64,000 nt of DNA from positions 2,621,501-2,685,500 of the forward strand of contig JAWRVZ010000038.1 of assembly GCA_037043235.1 (NCBI GenBank), written 5' to 3'. The first letter of the stretch is position 1, and each line of letters begins with the position of its first letter. Below are positions 24,541 to 36,889 of the stretch, piece after piece. Source of the stretch: Rhodeus uyekii. Its lineage: Eukaryota; Chordata; Actinopteri; Cypriniformes; Acheilognathidae. A program made the position numbers and the translations under genes. Under the pieces are notes generated by a model that had not been told where the DNA came from, did no database searches, and saw nothing but the letters and a program-made list of their open reading frames with translations.

Positions 24541-24600
24541 TTTATTCATTTAGCAGATGTTTTTATCCAAAGCAACTCACAAATGAGGAATACAGCATCA
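24541..24600 (-). mobile_element. SINE/LINE tail fragment
   Basis: TTTATTCATTTAGCAGATGT then TTTTATCCAAAGCAACTCAC is the inverse of the common fish SINE tail (GGATAAAAGCGTCTGC type). The head is missing. Confidence 0.6.
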
Positions 24601-24776
24601 GGATTCAGTAATTTGAAGTGCTTCAATCAATGAGCGTCGCTCACTCACCACATTGTCTTTGCAAAATGGTCTGTGTTCAGATGCCTTTGCTTCTAGATGG
24701 TTGCTCAAGTCTCTACTATATTCATATATTCCCTCAATAAAACTTATATAGATATATAGTGCTGTTTTCTATGTTT

Positions 24777-24872
24777 TTGCTGCGTTTATTTGATAAAAAG
24801 ACAGTAAAAATAGTAATATTATGAAATATTATTACAATTTAAACATTTTCTAATTTAATATATGTGCTGAAT
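24777..24872 (+). mobile_element. Fragment of a widespread cyprinid interspersed repeat
   Basis: Reads TGCTGCGTTTATTTGATAAA, then AGTAATATTATGAAATATTA and TACAATTTAAAC. It belongs to the same family as 33330-33615 and 63273-63665, covering the part just after the left end. Confidence 0.6.
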
Positions 24873-26021
24873 GCTTTTAATACTTAGGATTTGGCATATC
24901 CCTGACCTCAAGGAAATACAATAATGCTTGCTTTAGCAAGCAACACTAATTAAATGGTTCATAGAAACTGCTTAATGCATTATGTAGTTCAAGTACACCT
25001 ACTGGGAATATTTTTTTCTCAAAACTGTTTTTAATAACCTCTGTCCAATATGTTGCCTCTTTATTGTTGTTTTTATATTGTCAAAGAGACGGGCTTGGAT
25101 ATCGACTAGCCTTCTTCTGAGCCTTTGGAGCCATTTACACACACACAGACAGACATTGCTTAGAGAGTTAGCCAGGAGCATCTGGAGGTACGCCAACACA
25201 GGCAACTAGTTCCTCAACAAATAATTGATGTATTGGAGCTGAAATACTGGACTGTGCAAAAGCAATTGGTCTATAGTCACTCCATTACAAAACATCCATT
25301 TAATAGATTTTTGGACTTGGCCATGCGTTCAATCACTTGGAGAAGAGCAGGATTAAAAACAGGGACTTTGCAACATAGCTGTGATAAATTGTTTCTGTCT
25401 CTATGAAACTCCTCCTTCTGAATTTGCTCTGGATTAGTCGGCTGCTCAACTGGATCAACTAAAACTTAAGACTACAATTAAGGCATTTCAGGGAGTTCAG
25501 AAACATTTCATATTATGTACATCATTTAAAATGAATAATTAAAAAGGAAAAGGAAAACAAGGACAAAGAAAAAGAAATCCATGCTACAAACAGTGGCACT
25601 GTTCATAATAAACATCTTTGTCAGTAATTAGTGTTCGACAGTTTTCTGCACATATCTGTAGACAAACTCAGTTGTCTATAGATGCCAGAACGACATCAAG
25701 TGTGGGTGGTTAACAACTGCAAAAAAAGTTTTGAATGAGCTAAAATAAACCCCTAAAGATAATTCAAGATGTAGTTGTCAACACTGAACTCAAAAAAGAA
25801 AGCAAATTACATCTTCATCAGTAGAGAAACTAAAGATTAGAGAACATGGCTTTATGCACAAGATGTGCATTCACAATTATGCACACAAGATGTGCATTCA
25901 CAATCATTCAAAACATACTGAGCTCCCCACTGTATGAATCTGTACCTAGACACCTATGAGTATTAACAGCTGGAGAATGACTGCAAGCTGGGCACTCTCA
26001 GATTGTTTGTTCCTAGAAAAA
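24873..26021. other. Unannotated non-coding sequence
   Basis: AT-rich. One small local duplication is seen: ACAAGATGTGCATTCACAAT at about 25858 and again near 25886. Otherwise featureless. Confidence 0.45.
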
Positions 26022-26459
26022 TAGTTTTGAATAGAGGAGAAACTAAAAAGTGTTTCAGACAGACTGGGAGGAGAGGTACTGCAACAATTTAAAATATGTG
26101 GTTTCGAGAGAGAAACTAAAGCGTTACAGATAGACTTAGAAGAGAAGTGCTAACACAATTTAAAATACAGTAATACCTCGGTTTACAAGTTTAATTCGTT
26201 CCAAGAGTGAGCTCATAAACCAAAATGCTCGTACACCAAAACAAATGTCCCTATAGGAATGCACTAAAAATCAATTTATTCGTTCCACACGACCACAAAT
26301 GCCCATTTTAAATATTTTTGGGGGTTTTACCCTATTAATTGCAGTTAAAATTATAAGCATTAATATCTTATATAAATACTAATTAATAATTGACAATTAA
26401 ACTCTAAAAATACACAATTACACAATACACAAAAATTGACAATTTACTGTAATGCACTT

Positions 26460-26870
26460 CAGCTGAGGAGACGAGAGGAGGGGGGAGTGGGGAAAGCAAG
26501 GATTCAAGTGCAAATGAGTGAATTTATTATAATAGTGCAGAAAACAAACAAAGTGATAATCCAGAGTGAAAGTCGTGGAACATGGGAGACGAGGAGCCGT
26601 GAACAAACAAAATCACGGGAGCCGCAAAGGAACGAATGCGCGGGAGCTGCGAATGAACGAACTCACGGGAGCCACGAAGGAAAGAAGGCGGGGGAGCCGC
26701 GAACGAACAAACTCACGGGAGCCGCGAAGGAACGAATGCGCGGGAGCCGCGAACGAACAAAGGCGCGGGAGCCATGTACGAAAGCTGGGAGATAGGCAGA
26801 TGATATGAGAATCAGGTGCTCAGTGACCACATAAACACACAGGCAGAACTAGGAGACTTGAACCCTGAAA
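26460..26870. mobile_element. Nested foreign repeat inside the Tigger-like element
   Basis: The purine-rich GGGGGGAGTGGGGAAAGCAA start, the 25-bp GGGAGCCGCGAA minisatellite and the GATATGAGAATCAGGTGCTC-type tail differ in composition from the host element. Together they resemble internal pieces of fish LTR-type repeats. The edges are not defined and no duplication was found. Confidence 0.4.
26590..26783. repeat. 25-bp minisatellite, about seven copies
   Basis: Units of the form CGGGAGCCGCGAACGAACAA followed by ACTCA or ATGCG repeat roughly every 25 bp, alternating two unit types. Charged frames over it are artefacts. Confidence 0.88.
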
Positions 26871-27352
26871 GTTACTACTTACATGTTACATGTACGTGTA
26901 TATTTCACTACGTGAACAATAGCATCACAATTAATTAATATTAACAACAGGAGGTAAAAACGCTGTAAATCACATATAAAAGTATCATTGTGGTGAATGA
27001 TGCAGCCAAACCAAGCGAAGCTGAGAGAATGAACGAGTTAAGGGGTGATAAAGGGGTTGGAACAGCGTGACTGTGTTATGAGAGGCTCTGTTTAATATAT
27101 TTCCATTAAAAATGGGCGTGACCATGCTGAGCGTTAGAACTTTTTTAGGACACAAAAATGCGCGTGGGTGAGGGAAAAATTTCTTGTACCGATACAATTG
27201 TCGTACACCGATTCGACCCTCCATGCTCGTACACCGATTTGCTCGTATACCAAATCGCTCGTAAACCGAGGTATTACTGTATGTGGTTTTGAGACAGAAA
27301 CTAAAGCGTTACCGATAGACTTGGAAGAGAGGTGCTACAACAATTTACAATA

Positions 27353-28795
27353 AGGTGGGGGGTTTTAACATTGAAGCAAAAAAAACAACAACTACATTCT
27401 TTGTAAAGCAAAATAGGCCCTCTTTAAAGTCAAAACCGTTGTTTAGGAACTGGTTACCCATGTTGGTTTTTCTTATTGTGCAAGAGTCATTATTATTAAT
27501 AATTACAGGTATGTATTAGAGACCTTATTGTATCACAACGGTCTCATGGGTTAACTTGACTTTCAGTCCATTTCATGCTTTTCAGAACCCTCCAAAAATA
27601 TTTTGGCCACCAGTAAACATCTACTGTTGTAAAAAAAAATAAAAAATACAGGATTTAGTTTGAAATGTGCTACTGATTTTTCCCCTGTTAACCAGTTTCA
27701 TTTACATTGCTGAATGGGGTATGAATGCAACTTCATGTTGACTTTAACTTTTGTCGAACTGAAATACATTAATTCCGATTCACTAAGGAAATATTCCAGT
27801 CAGACTGTGCAACATCGATGGATATGAACACTAGTGATAAAAGGATGCCGAGCAAGATTAATTATTTATATATTGAATATGTAATCCTTTCAGGGTGGAT
27901 GGAGAGCAGGGAAGGGGTGTTGTAGTCAAGCATGTCAAAATCACATGTCTTTTAGGTGAACTGTCCCTTTAGTCACGTCAAGTAAACTTTGTGAAGGCTA
28001 TTGCTTGGGTAATTTGATGATATCGCTGGCCAATTAAGAATATTCCTCTGTTGCAGAGCTGGTTATGCAGGCACAGACATCTACGACAGCTGGAATAGAG
28101 GCTGAGAGATCATTTTGGAAGTACTGTTATACATATTCAAATGCAGTCTGTATATATGCAAAACATCCATTGACTAAATGGACATGAAGCACATGGAAAA
28201 ATGAGATGACTGAAAAGTAAAAATAAATCAATCAGAAAAGCTAAGTCAAATGCTTGTTGGGTAATGAAGTGGTTAAATCAGTGTGTCGTTCAAGCGCTAG
28301 AGCGTAATGCCAGTGCCTTCCTGACAGACTAGAGTCACTAATGACTATGTTTATGAAAATCACTTCAATATTGAATCCTATTGCTGTAATACAACAGTTA
28401 TCTGCATCATTTTCTGCAGAAAGAAAGAGAGGGGAAGAAAGAGGTATATGGAAAAAGAGAAAGACTGTAATTTTCTCGCTAGTCTTGGTTTGACAGGATC
28501 AATTCTTGTTTGTAATAATGGGTTCTGGGCGTAAGGCTGTCTGAAGACTCTCACTCAGAGTGCACACATTCGTATGACTCATAGTTTTACCTCCTGTTTG
28601 GTACTAGCGACTCAAAATGTTTGTGTGTGTGTGTGTGTGTGTGTAAATGTGTCCGAGTCTGTGTGGGTAGCTGCATCTGTAGAAATCTTTGGCTCAGGAA
28701 AGTCCAAAAATTGTCCACTTGATGGTGAAAATATTTCATCCTACCTTGTCCCTACTGGTAACAGTTTGGATTTGACAACATAGCATGCACTTCTG

Positions 28796-28799
<4 letters not shown>
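27353..28799. other. Unannotated sequence
   Basis: No gene seen. A (GT)n run lies at about 28621-28643. A TTTTAGGTGAACTGTCCCTT word at 27952 resembles the end of a palindromic MITE, but no partner arm was found. Confidence 0.45.

Positions 28800-28850
<51 letters not shown>
28800..28850. repeat. (CT)n microsatellite
   Basis: About 25 perfect CT units. Confidence 0.95.
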
Positions 28851-28854
<4 letters not shown>

Positions 28855-30979
28855 ATGGCAGACATATGGATGAAGCTCAAATAAATCTGTCAAGAACATG
28901 TCTAGACCATGTTTTACCTTAAAATCACAATAATTTAAAAGGAAATTCTTTAGAGGAATTTTATGAAGCTCCCATTGCAGGCACCATAGAGTCCTCTATG
29001 TTTATATAGTAAGGGTCTCAGATATTTGAGTGTGTTATGAGGAAAAAGAGGTGGACATGAGCAATATGTACAGAAGAGTGTTGTGCCCAGTCATGGATTA
29101 AACTGTGGTCAGTACTGATTCTCCATTGAGAGTTATTTCTTTGTCTTGGTCTTGGTTTAAGCTTTGTCCAAGGAACCGTCGTGAATGGTGACAGATTTAG
29201 TCTATCATACCTGTTCAACTGGCTGTATCAGGATCTTTACACTAGAGAGTCCGCAAGCTAGAGACAGACTTCATTACCTGCACACAAAGAAATCCTCCAC
29301 TATGGCTTTTCTTTTGCACCGATTCTCCAAGGTCTGGCCCTGTTCACGTCAAATCAGCTCACATTCTTTCCTCCATGTCTTCTCATGCTTTTTTTCCCAC
29401 ATGCTCTCCAAGGACACTTCACACAAGTAAAAGCTTATATAAACCCTCCAAAGACTAAATATAATAATACGTGCATCATACCACAGTGAACCATGGAGGA
29501 AGAGGTGTCATTGTGTGCTCTGAATTTATTTTTGAATTTATTTAAAATATTCATGCTATTTTTTTTGCAACACACTTTTTTAAGTAATTACAGGTAAAAA
29601 TGAACAAGACACCTTTTTTATATGTACTTAAATAAATGATTTAAAGAAATATCGACCACAATAGAAACGAAATAATTGAAAGTTGTGTTAACTTCATATT
29701 TTACATAAAAAAGAGTCACATTATTTTAGTTATTTGAGTTGAACCAACATAAAATTTGATTTTAGATCTTGAGCTATTGAATAAAACTCGTGATTTAGTG
29801 GTCAGAAAATAGCTCTTTGGCTAAACATAATTCAATCATGGACAGTGGTTCACGTGATTGAAACAAGCAAAAACTAAGAGAATCAACATGTACAACTAAC
29901 TAAAATCAGTAGTGTCTATTTAACTTGAATGATTGGTTTTAGTTTAATTAAAATAAATGGTTTCCATTACTCAACTAAAAAATTAATTCTTCTTTTTACA
30001 CCTTAGATATTTAGTGTCAGCAGTCTAGAAGTAATACTGGTATCATCCATAGCACTTCCATAGTGATTGCTTTTGTATTAAAGTAATTTGAAATCTTGTT
30101 AGCAGGTCCTCAACCCAAGCACAAATTCAACATTGGTCAACATAACAGAACTTTTTAATATCAACATATTATTACATTAAACATTAACAATTCTCTCCAT
30201 TTTCTCATCTTGCTAAAAAAAACGACTTAAAATAACACTTATTTTAACATTTACTGTTCCAATTCAGCCACTTTGCAAAGCATCATGGGAAGTGAAAGTC
30301 CTGTTTCATTGTGTTGCTTGATTGAAACGTTAAAAATTAAAACATCAAGTTAAGTCAAAGAGGCACCGTTTCAAGTCAATTTAACATCAAGCAAACACAT
30401 CTTTACCAGAACCCTGATACAAATAGTGCTAGCTCAATATAAATTGTTAAAATAAAGTGCACAGCATCAAAAAACATTTTTCTGAGTGTACTGCACTGCT
30501 CCAGAAAATTCAACATCTTAAAATAAGCATAAAACATACAATTAGCAAAGATAAAACTAAATAAAAGAAAGAATTTTACTTTATTTTTGGATAGAGGCTG
30601 CACTTCAACAAAAGGCTTTCAGACAATTAGTGCAAAAATGAAGCATTTGGTTTTTTTTTTTGACAGAGATTACAATACTACACTGGAAACAAACAAACAA
30701 AACACCAAAAATAGTATGAAACCAAAAATCATAATGTACATTATAATGTACATCATGACTACCCTTAAAGAAAAATTTACTTTGTTGTTTCTGGACAGTG
30801 GCTCAGAACGATCAATCAAACACCATAATCTGGTTGTGATTTTTTTAGTCAATACAGAGTAAGACTTTAAGTCTCTTAAGTCTGAGACCAAGTAGTACCC
30901 TTTGGACAGTAAACAAGGTCCTCTCCTCCAGTCCCCCCTCCCCACGCTATAATGAGGAGAAGGCCTTCTTGTGACCCAA

Positions 30980-30980
<1 letters not shown>
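28851..30980. other. AT-rich sequence, possible degraded repeat
   Basis: The stretch 29560-30500 is rich in AACTTAA-, GTTGAA- and TTTTAAGT-like words and includes GCATCATGGGAAGTGAAAG at 30280. Such words occur in several degraded fish MITEs, but I cannot define ends. Short direct repeats of ATAATGTACAT lie near 30730-30750. No coding signal. Confidence 0.35.

Positions 30981-31012
<32 letters not shown>
30981..31012. repeat. (CA)n microsatellite
   Basis: About 15 CA units. Confidence 0.93.
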
Positions 31013-31013
<1 letters not shown>

Positions 31014-31561
31014 AACTTACACTGAATACACAAAAATGTCTACAAACACTTTGTAACTCATATTCAGCTATCTCAACCTGTGTATGATATTGTCCTATGT
31101 ATGTATACATGCCATTCATGTTGTAATCATTGTTTGGACGTTTAAAAACGCATAACCTTGTGTAAAGAGAGACTCCTCTCCTATGTCTTTATCCATCATG
31201 TTTGGTATCTAAATTCTTGTTCTATTTTCTTGAAAGGATGATGTATATTGTGTATAAAAGCTAAAATGCATCATATCATTTCTATCACTCTGTTGAACCA
31301 AAGTCTGTCCAATTCAGAGGCATCATAGAATATGCTAATTAGTTGGGAACAGAAACAAAAGGGAAATTTCTCGCTTTACACTTCCAACCCAGTGATTGAC
31401 TCTCCAGCCAAGAATGGCTGTTTTTTTTTAAGTACCTGAAACCCAGACACTCTCTTCTCTTGCGCTCTCTTGACTCTCCTCCTCTTGCACTCTCAAATTC
31501 CCATTGAATTTACTAAACTAAAAACACAACAAATGAGTGGATATTAAAAGACAAACTCTAA
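31013..31561. other. Unannotated sequence
   Basis: Contains a CTCTTG/CTCTCTTGACTCTCC pyrimidine-rich stretch near 31450-31495. Nothing else is seen. Confidence 0.45.
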
Positions 31562-31883
31562 CGTTTTACTTAGTTACCGTAATTTAAAGCTAAGCTTCAC
31601 CTTACCTCTTTTCACCAACTGTGTTGCAGAACACATTGCATTGCGCTTCTAGTTTAGGAATACACTCCACTAATGCAATAAACAAGTGTTAATGAATGTT
31701 AAAAAGTCCAAACCACATATTTTACCTACTTTGTTAATACAAAGCTAAGCTTTAGCTGACCTCTTTCCACTGTCTTCACCACACTGTGCTTAAGAGCACT
31801 TTGCTTTGCACTTCAGTTTAGGAATACATCCCACTAATGAAAGAAATGAGTGTTAAGGAATAATAATAAAAATAAGCCAAAAC
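31562..31883. repeat. Diverged ~156-bp tandem duplication
   Basis: Copy one starts near 31562 and copy two near 31718. Shared blocks: TTTTAC(T/C)TA, AAAGCTAAGCTT, GACCTCTTT/TACCTCTTT, AGTTTAGGAATACA(C/T)(T/C)CCACTAATG and GAGTGTTAA/AAGTGTTAA. Divergence is visible throughout, so the duplication is old. Confidence 0.8.
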
Positions 31884-33299
31884 CTAATATTTCTTTACCC
31901 CACTTCACCCCATCAGGTTTCTTTCTTTGACTGGTCAGAATATTTGCATATTACCCAGCTCACAAATACATACAATTTTAATAACCTTCTAATTTACATT
32001 TTTGTGTTGTACACACTAAGTGTTAAGTAGAGCTTGAAATGTACTTTTTTTTGTTTAATCTACTTATGTTTATACGTAATGGTTGTTGAGCCAACTAATC
32101 TTTTTTTTTCTTTTCAACGTGGCTTTTTTAGCTGCTGGCGTAGGCGGAATTTTACTTACTTGGAGCACCTACAGGCAGACGGGGGAGTGGGGATTTATTA
32201 TTTATTATTTAATAAATAATAATTATTTTTATTTGAATAGGGAATTTGAAAGAAAATGTTCTAATCTAATTTAATAATCCTTTATGATTTGAACGGCACT
32301 AAATGAAGAAGAAAAAAACGTTCAAAAAAAGAGCAGTGATGTTAGTTGGAGCAGATGAGTTAAATGGATAAGTTGGATCTGTGAGTGATGAAAAAGCAGC
32401 TAGCCCAGCATATATGGAAATTCCTTTGGCTTGCATGAAGCTGATGGAGAGAATGCCAAGAGTGAGCAAAGCTGTTATCAGGGAAAATGGCAGCTACTTG
32501 AAGAATGTACATTTTTGGTCATACAAGTGATAGTTTTACTCTTATTCCAAAGTGTAGGAAATATATGTTTGTTAAAAATATGAATTGGGGGGGGTCTGTC
32601 CAAACTATTGATTGGTATAGTATGTGTATATGGTAAATGCTTGTAAATCCGGTCATAGATTCTACTGCACATCCTTCACCGACACTGCTTTGAATCCCTG
32701 TGGTCTCTTATTGTTAAACAGGTTTCATTACAGCAGACTAATTTACAGCAATTACATGGCTGATTTTGAATGGAGATTGATTCTATGTGTGTGTGTGAGA
32801 GAGAGAGAGAATTTGAGAGAGGGAGAAAGAGAGAGGGATTTTAAATTGAGATAGGGGAATAATGGTGAGACGATTGTAATTGTTGCATCTGCCTATCTTA
32901 ACACATCTCAATTACAAAGGGTGGCACACCTCTCTCCTCTGAAAGTGTGTGTGTGTCTGTTTACATATCAGTCTCAGAGAAGGCTCCATCAGTTTCAGTT
33001 TATTGATGTCACATTTGTACACTTGTTGAAGAGCTATGGTTCTCTCTAAACTCATGGGAAACAAAATTCAGATTATCATTCTTCTTCTTTATTTATTTAA
33101 AAATGATGAGAGTTCCCCCATGTCTCAGCAGTTCTATTAGAGCAGATTAGTGAGTTACTGCGCTGATTTCATGGGTAGAAAAGATTTAAGTCATTCTCTG
33201 AAAATCATACCTTCTGTTGGCTCAAATCTCTGTATTTTTTGCACAGTAATCATTTACCTGATCAAATATGCACTAAAAACAGTCATATTTTGCTATATT
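31884..33299. other. Unannotated sequence with GA-rich tract
   Basis: A GAGAGAGAGAGA-rich stretch lies at about 32797-32838, and a GT run at 32946-32956. No coding signal. Confidence 0.45.
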
Positions 33300-33615
33300 A
33301 TTTAAATTACTATCATACTATTTTTCACTATTTATTCATGTGAAGGCAAAACTGAATATTCAGCATCATTACTCCAGTAATCCTTCAGAAATCATTCTAA
33401 TATGCTGATTTGCTGCTCATGCAATATTTCTCATTATTTTCAATGTTAGAACAGTTGTGCTGTTTAATATATTGTTCATTAAATTGTTTAATGAATAGAA
33501 TGTTCAAAAGAACATATCAAATTCATTAAATGAATCACTTTTGATCAATTTAATGCGTCTTTGCTAAATTAACGAGTTAATAAAAAAAATTGCAAAACGT
33601 TTGATCGACAGTATA
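33300..33615 (+). mobile_element. Widespread cyprinid interspersed repeat, partial
   Basis: Contains CAGCATCATTACTCCAGTAA, CTTCAGAAATCATTCTAATA, TGCTGATTTGCTGCTCATGC and TTTTGATCAATTTAATGCGT, in order. These are landmarks of a very common cyprinid non-autonomous repeat. The left part is missing. The right end is decayed near 33610. Confidence 0.75.
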
Positions 33616-34599
33616 TAGAAGTAAAAAAATTTAGAATCTTTTTGTCTTTATTTATAGGATAGTAGAAGACAGATAAATTCCAGTATGGTCAACATTATAT
33701 ATTGATCTTCAGGACTTTTGCATGCATGAACCTTTCCACACACACAAAAAAAATACTGTTGTAAATAACAATTCTTATTTTTTAATGGAATTTTGTAGTA
33801 TTATTGTAAATTATTTATTTGTGCATGTCATTCTATTTGCAGGTGTCCTTACAGTTAATCAAATTACAGGGACAACCTTTCACTGACATGAGATTGCAGC
33901 AATATCAAACGACATTGACATAATAAATTCCTGATGGACAATATCCAAGTCAATATCAAACTGTCCTACATTTTTTTGTTCTGGAAGCCATTTCACTTAG
34001 ATGTTCACAATAGGAAAGAAAATGCTATCACTACTTTTATTTCATGCTAAATTTAAAGATGGATTGCACACAGTACCCACAGAGTGAGAGGAGAGCAGAG
34101 AGAAAGGAGGGTGGGAGGGGGGTTACTGTCAAGGATCTCGGGCATATGGAAGGCTCTGGGGTGCTTTATGCCTTAGGATGGCTGGTGCCAGTATTCACTT
34201 TTCCTGGCATTTGTACACAAACCCCCCGTCTGAATAATTCATTGCAGGGACTCAGGGAGTGAAATGTTCTCTCTAGCACACAACAGTATTGTGTAATCAG
34301 AGCTCGGTAAGTGTAAGCACCCAGTGGGGCCCTCTGTCATTACGTGACCCTGACAACCGGAAGTCAACTCTGACTGCAACGCTCTGTTTGTGAGAGTCGA
34401 CAGATGTTCACACTGCATTTGCTTGACAGAGCAAGTGCAGGCCAGTGTTATAGGCCTGTAAAATATAGACCTACAGTGCTAGTTTTTATGGTTTCAAAAA
34501 AGTGCTATTGTCAGTATGAACCACAGCTCACTCAGAAATCTCTTTCAAACTCAGAACTTTTCAGACAAATTGAAGCAGGAACAAAGTTGTTATGGTCGT
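33616..34599. other. Unannotated sequence
   Basis: No gene is supported. GA-rich sequence lies near 34085-34120. The stretch 34260-34420 is more GC-balanced and looks unique. Confidence 0.45.
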
Positions 34600-35046
34600 G
34601 GGTCAGTGTAAGAAGAACACTCGAAGAAGAAGGTATCAGCAACATGTTTTATTTTCCAAAACAAAACTCAGGAACAAGATAACACTCGACTCACAATGAT
34701 ATGAACTGGAACAGACCAAGGAAATACAGGGAAGATATGCACAGAAGAGGATTAGAAGATTACAAGACAGGTGAGTGGAAAAACACTGGGAGAGCACGTT
34801 GGGAACCAGGAAGAGAACAGATGACAGGAAAAACACACAACAGATATGCCACCTCCCAAAAAGGTGGGACATCAGAGGAGAGAGGAAGAGAGGGGGTATA
34901 GGGAGAGGACAAGGAAGACAAGACCGAAGATGAAGAACAAATAACTCTAAACATGGGATGGGGGGCGGGCACCATGAAGCCCCAGGAAGAGGAACCTGTC
35001 AAGGGGGCCCCTAGGGTGGTGCCGGGAATTCAGGTGTCCCTTTAGG

Positions 35047-35082
35047 CCCCCCCCCCCCCCCCCCCCCCCCCCCAAAAAAAAA
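35047..35082. repeat. Poly-C then poly-A tract
   Basis: Twenty-seven C residues followed by nine A. The C-run length is prone to sequencing error. Confidence 0.9.
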
Positions 35083-35106
35083 GGTAGTCAGTAGGAGCAA
35101 TTTTGG

Positions 35107-35230
35107 GGCTTAGAGGGCACTCTCTTTAGAATGCAGTCCAAAGCAGACTCGGGGACTAGAGGGCACTCTGGAACTTACTCTGGGATTAGAGGGCACTTGG
35201 GAGCTGACTCAGGGACTAGAGGGTGCTAAG
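35107..35230. repeat. ~30-bp minisatellite
   Basis: Three to four degenerate units containing GGGACTAGAGGGCACTCTGG. Confidence 0.8.
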
Positions 35231-35251
35231 GGACAGAAATTAGTTGTGGAA

Positions 35252-35341
35252 CGTGTTCAGGGGCTGGCAGTAGTTCAAAAGTGTGCTCAGGGAGTGACAA
35301 AAGTTCAGGAGTGTGCTCAGTGAGTTATAAAAGTTCCAGAA
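35252..35341. repeat. 30-bp minisatellite, three copies
   Basis: Three units of the form GTGTGCTCAGGGAGTGACAA AAGTTCAGGA, the first diverged. Confidence 0.8.
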
Positions 35342-35463
35342 CGGCTGTGTGTACATCCCACATACACAGCAACAGGGTGGCCAAAACGGCCAGCACCCAC
35401 CCATCTGGTGGACACTCAGTTCTATTGCTCACTGGAGCAGGCTGAAGAATTCAGTACACAGGA

Positions 35464-35571
35464 CACGACTGGAGAACAGGTAACGCAGGGGATGACTGGC
35501 GAATTGGGAGCGGAGGAGACAACTGAAGAATAGGGAGCGCAGGAGACGACTGGAGAATAGGGAGCACAGGA
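35464..35571. repeat. 27-bp minisatellite, four copies
   Basis: Four units of the type GACGACTGGAGAATAGGGAG CGCAGGA in perfect 27-bp register. Confidence 0.88.
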
Positions 35572-35890
35572 GGCGCTCAGAGTCTGTGCATCCCTGACAT
35601 GAATTCGGGGGCCAGGCTCGCTGGAGCGCTCAATCGCCTACCGGATGGAATGGAACCGTAGCTGGAACCACTCTTCACGCCTCCCAAAGCTAATCATACT
35701 CTGTGCAGGTAGCGGACATGATCGATGAATTTTTGCTACGGGCTTATGACAATCATCAGGAGTTATCTGGGTGAACAGGTGGTCATCAAGTCAAGTCCCA
35801 TCCAGAGGGATGAGTTGAGCATTGCATTGCCCCAATACTGGGAGAGCATGTTGGGAACCAGGAAGAGAACAGATGACAGGACAGATACGT

Positions 35891-36882
35891 AACAAAAGTC
35901 TACTTGGGAAAATTTTTCTCCCTCATGAATTTCCTGTAATTCCTATAGTCGCATACTAAAACGTTTCTATAAACAGCTTAATATAATTAAAATAGACAGT
36001 TTTGCACAATGTTTTCTTATGCTATAATATTGTGATTTAATTAAAGTTAGGATGCTACCTTTGACAGCAGTTCAGTAGATTTAGGATAAGAGTTATTATT
36101 ATTATTATCAGATAAAAAGTATGAAATTACTAAGCAGTGCGTGCATAATACTGTTCCAAAATAAGTTATTTTCATCCCTACTGGAATCACAGGTGCAATC
36201 AAAATCAAGTCAAAATTGCTGTTTATCACATGCTGTCGTCTTGAGAACCCCAAACAGACTGACCCTGTTGACAGCTGATTTTGATCATTATGGTAAATCC
36301 TTCTATATAATTACCAATGGTGGAGCGCTTAGCAGATATTTGTGTTTTTTACTGGATATGAAACTGTGTTTTACAGAGTTGATAATTAAGATTTGTGACA
36401 AAATAATCTAGCTGTTTTTACATGGATGTTTGCGACAAACAGTGCAGGCAACAGTGTCATCGTATTCAAATCAGACTCATTAATCTACACCTGTCAGATT
36501 GCTCTAGTTTTGTTAGTAATATTTTTGTGTTGGCTCAGTGCCAGAAAGCATACAAAATAAACCTGTCATCACCAGATAATATATTTTCAGCTGTGGTAAA
36601 AGTTTTGATGATACTATTAATGCATCGCGAAGGGCTTAGTGGAGTAGTGGAGTTCATTTGAAAAGGAAAAGAGAGAACTTAAAATAAATAAATAATGCAA
36701 TATAGTAAATCTCTTGTTTTTTCTTGATTTGGTTAACAAAAGTGTTAACTTTGGACCCTGTGTGTACAAAAAATAAAAGGATGAGATGTCATGAGGGAAA
36801 CAATTTTTTTGCTTTCACGTTTTCTTTCTCATATACATACATACATCAGAGGCTATAAATAGATGTCATGTGTTAGGTGCGT
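35891..36882. other. Unannotated sequence
   Basis: AT-rich. An ATT repeat lies at 36091-36107 and a CATA repeat near 36833-36845. No coding signal. Confidence 0.45.
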
Positions 36883-36889
36883 TTACAGT

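Larger units (their letters stand above)
26168..27279. mobile_element. Tigger/pogo-like non-autonomous transposon
   Basis: Perfect 19-bp terminal inverted repeats (CAGTAATACCTCGGTTTAC and inverse) are flanked by TA on each side (26166-26167, 27280-27281). Subterminal words such as GCTCGTACACC and CGTTCC recur. These ends and the TA target place it in Tc1/mariner, closest to Tigger/pogo. No transposase is seen. The middle (about 26460-26870) looks foreign and holds a minisatellite. Confidence 0.82.
26022..27352. repeat. ~71-bp tandem repeat split by a transposon
   Basis: Copy one is 26022-26096, copy two 26097-26167 and copy three 27280-27352. Shared words include GAGAAACTAAA, GCGTTAC(A/C)GATAGACTT and ACAATTTA(A/C)AATA. 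Copies two and three are interrupted at a TA by the Tigger-like element 26168-27279, so the array pre-dates the insertion. Confidence 0.85.
34600..35890 (-). mobile_element. Minisatellite-bearing retroelement-like block
   Basis: The block starts near AACATGTTTTATTTTCCAAA (34640), reads purine-rich, and carries a poly-C tract and three minisatellites. It resembles the reverse strand of internal regions of fish LTR-type repeats. A 45-bp sequence beginning ACTGGGAGAGCACGTTGGGA at 34785 recurs at 35837 with one or two differences, a direct repeat about 1.05 kb apart. No gag or pol frame is seen and the edges are uncertain. Confidence 0.4.

Noticed and set aside
26566..26808. A charged arginine/glutamate-rich protein
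   Set aside because: It is the translation of the 25-bp minisatellite inside a transposon.
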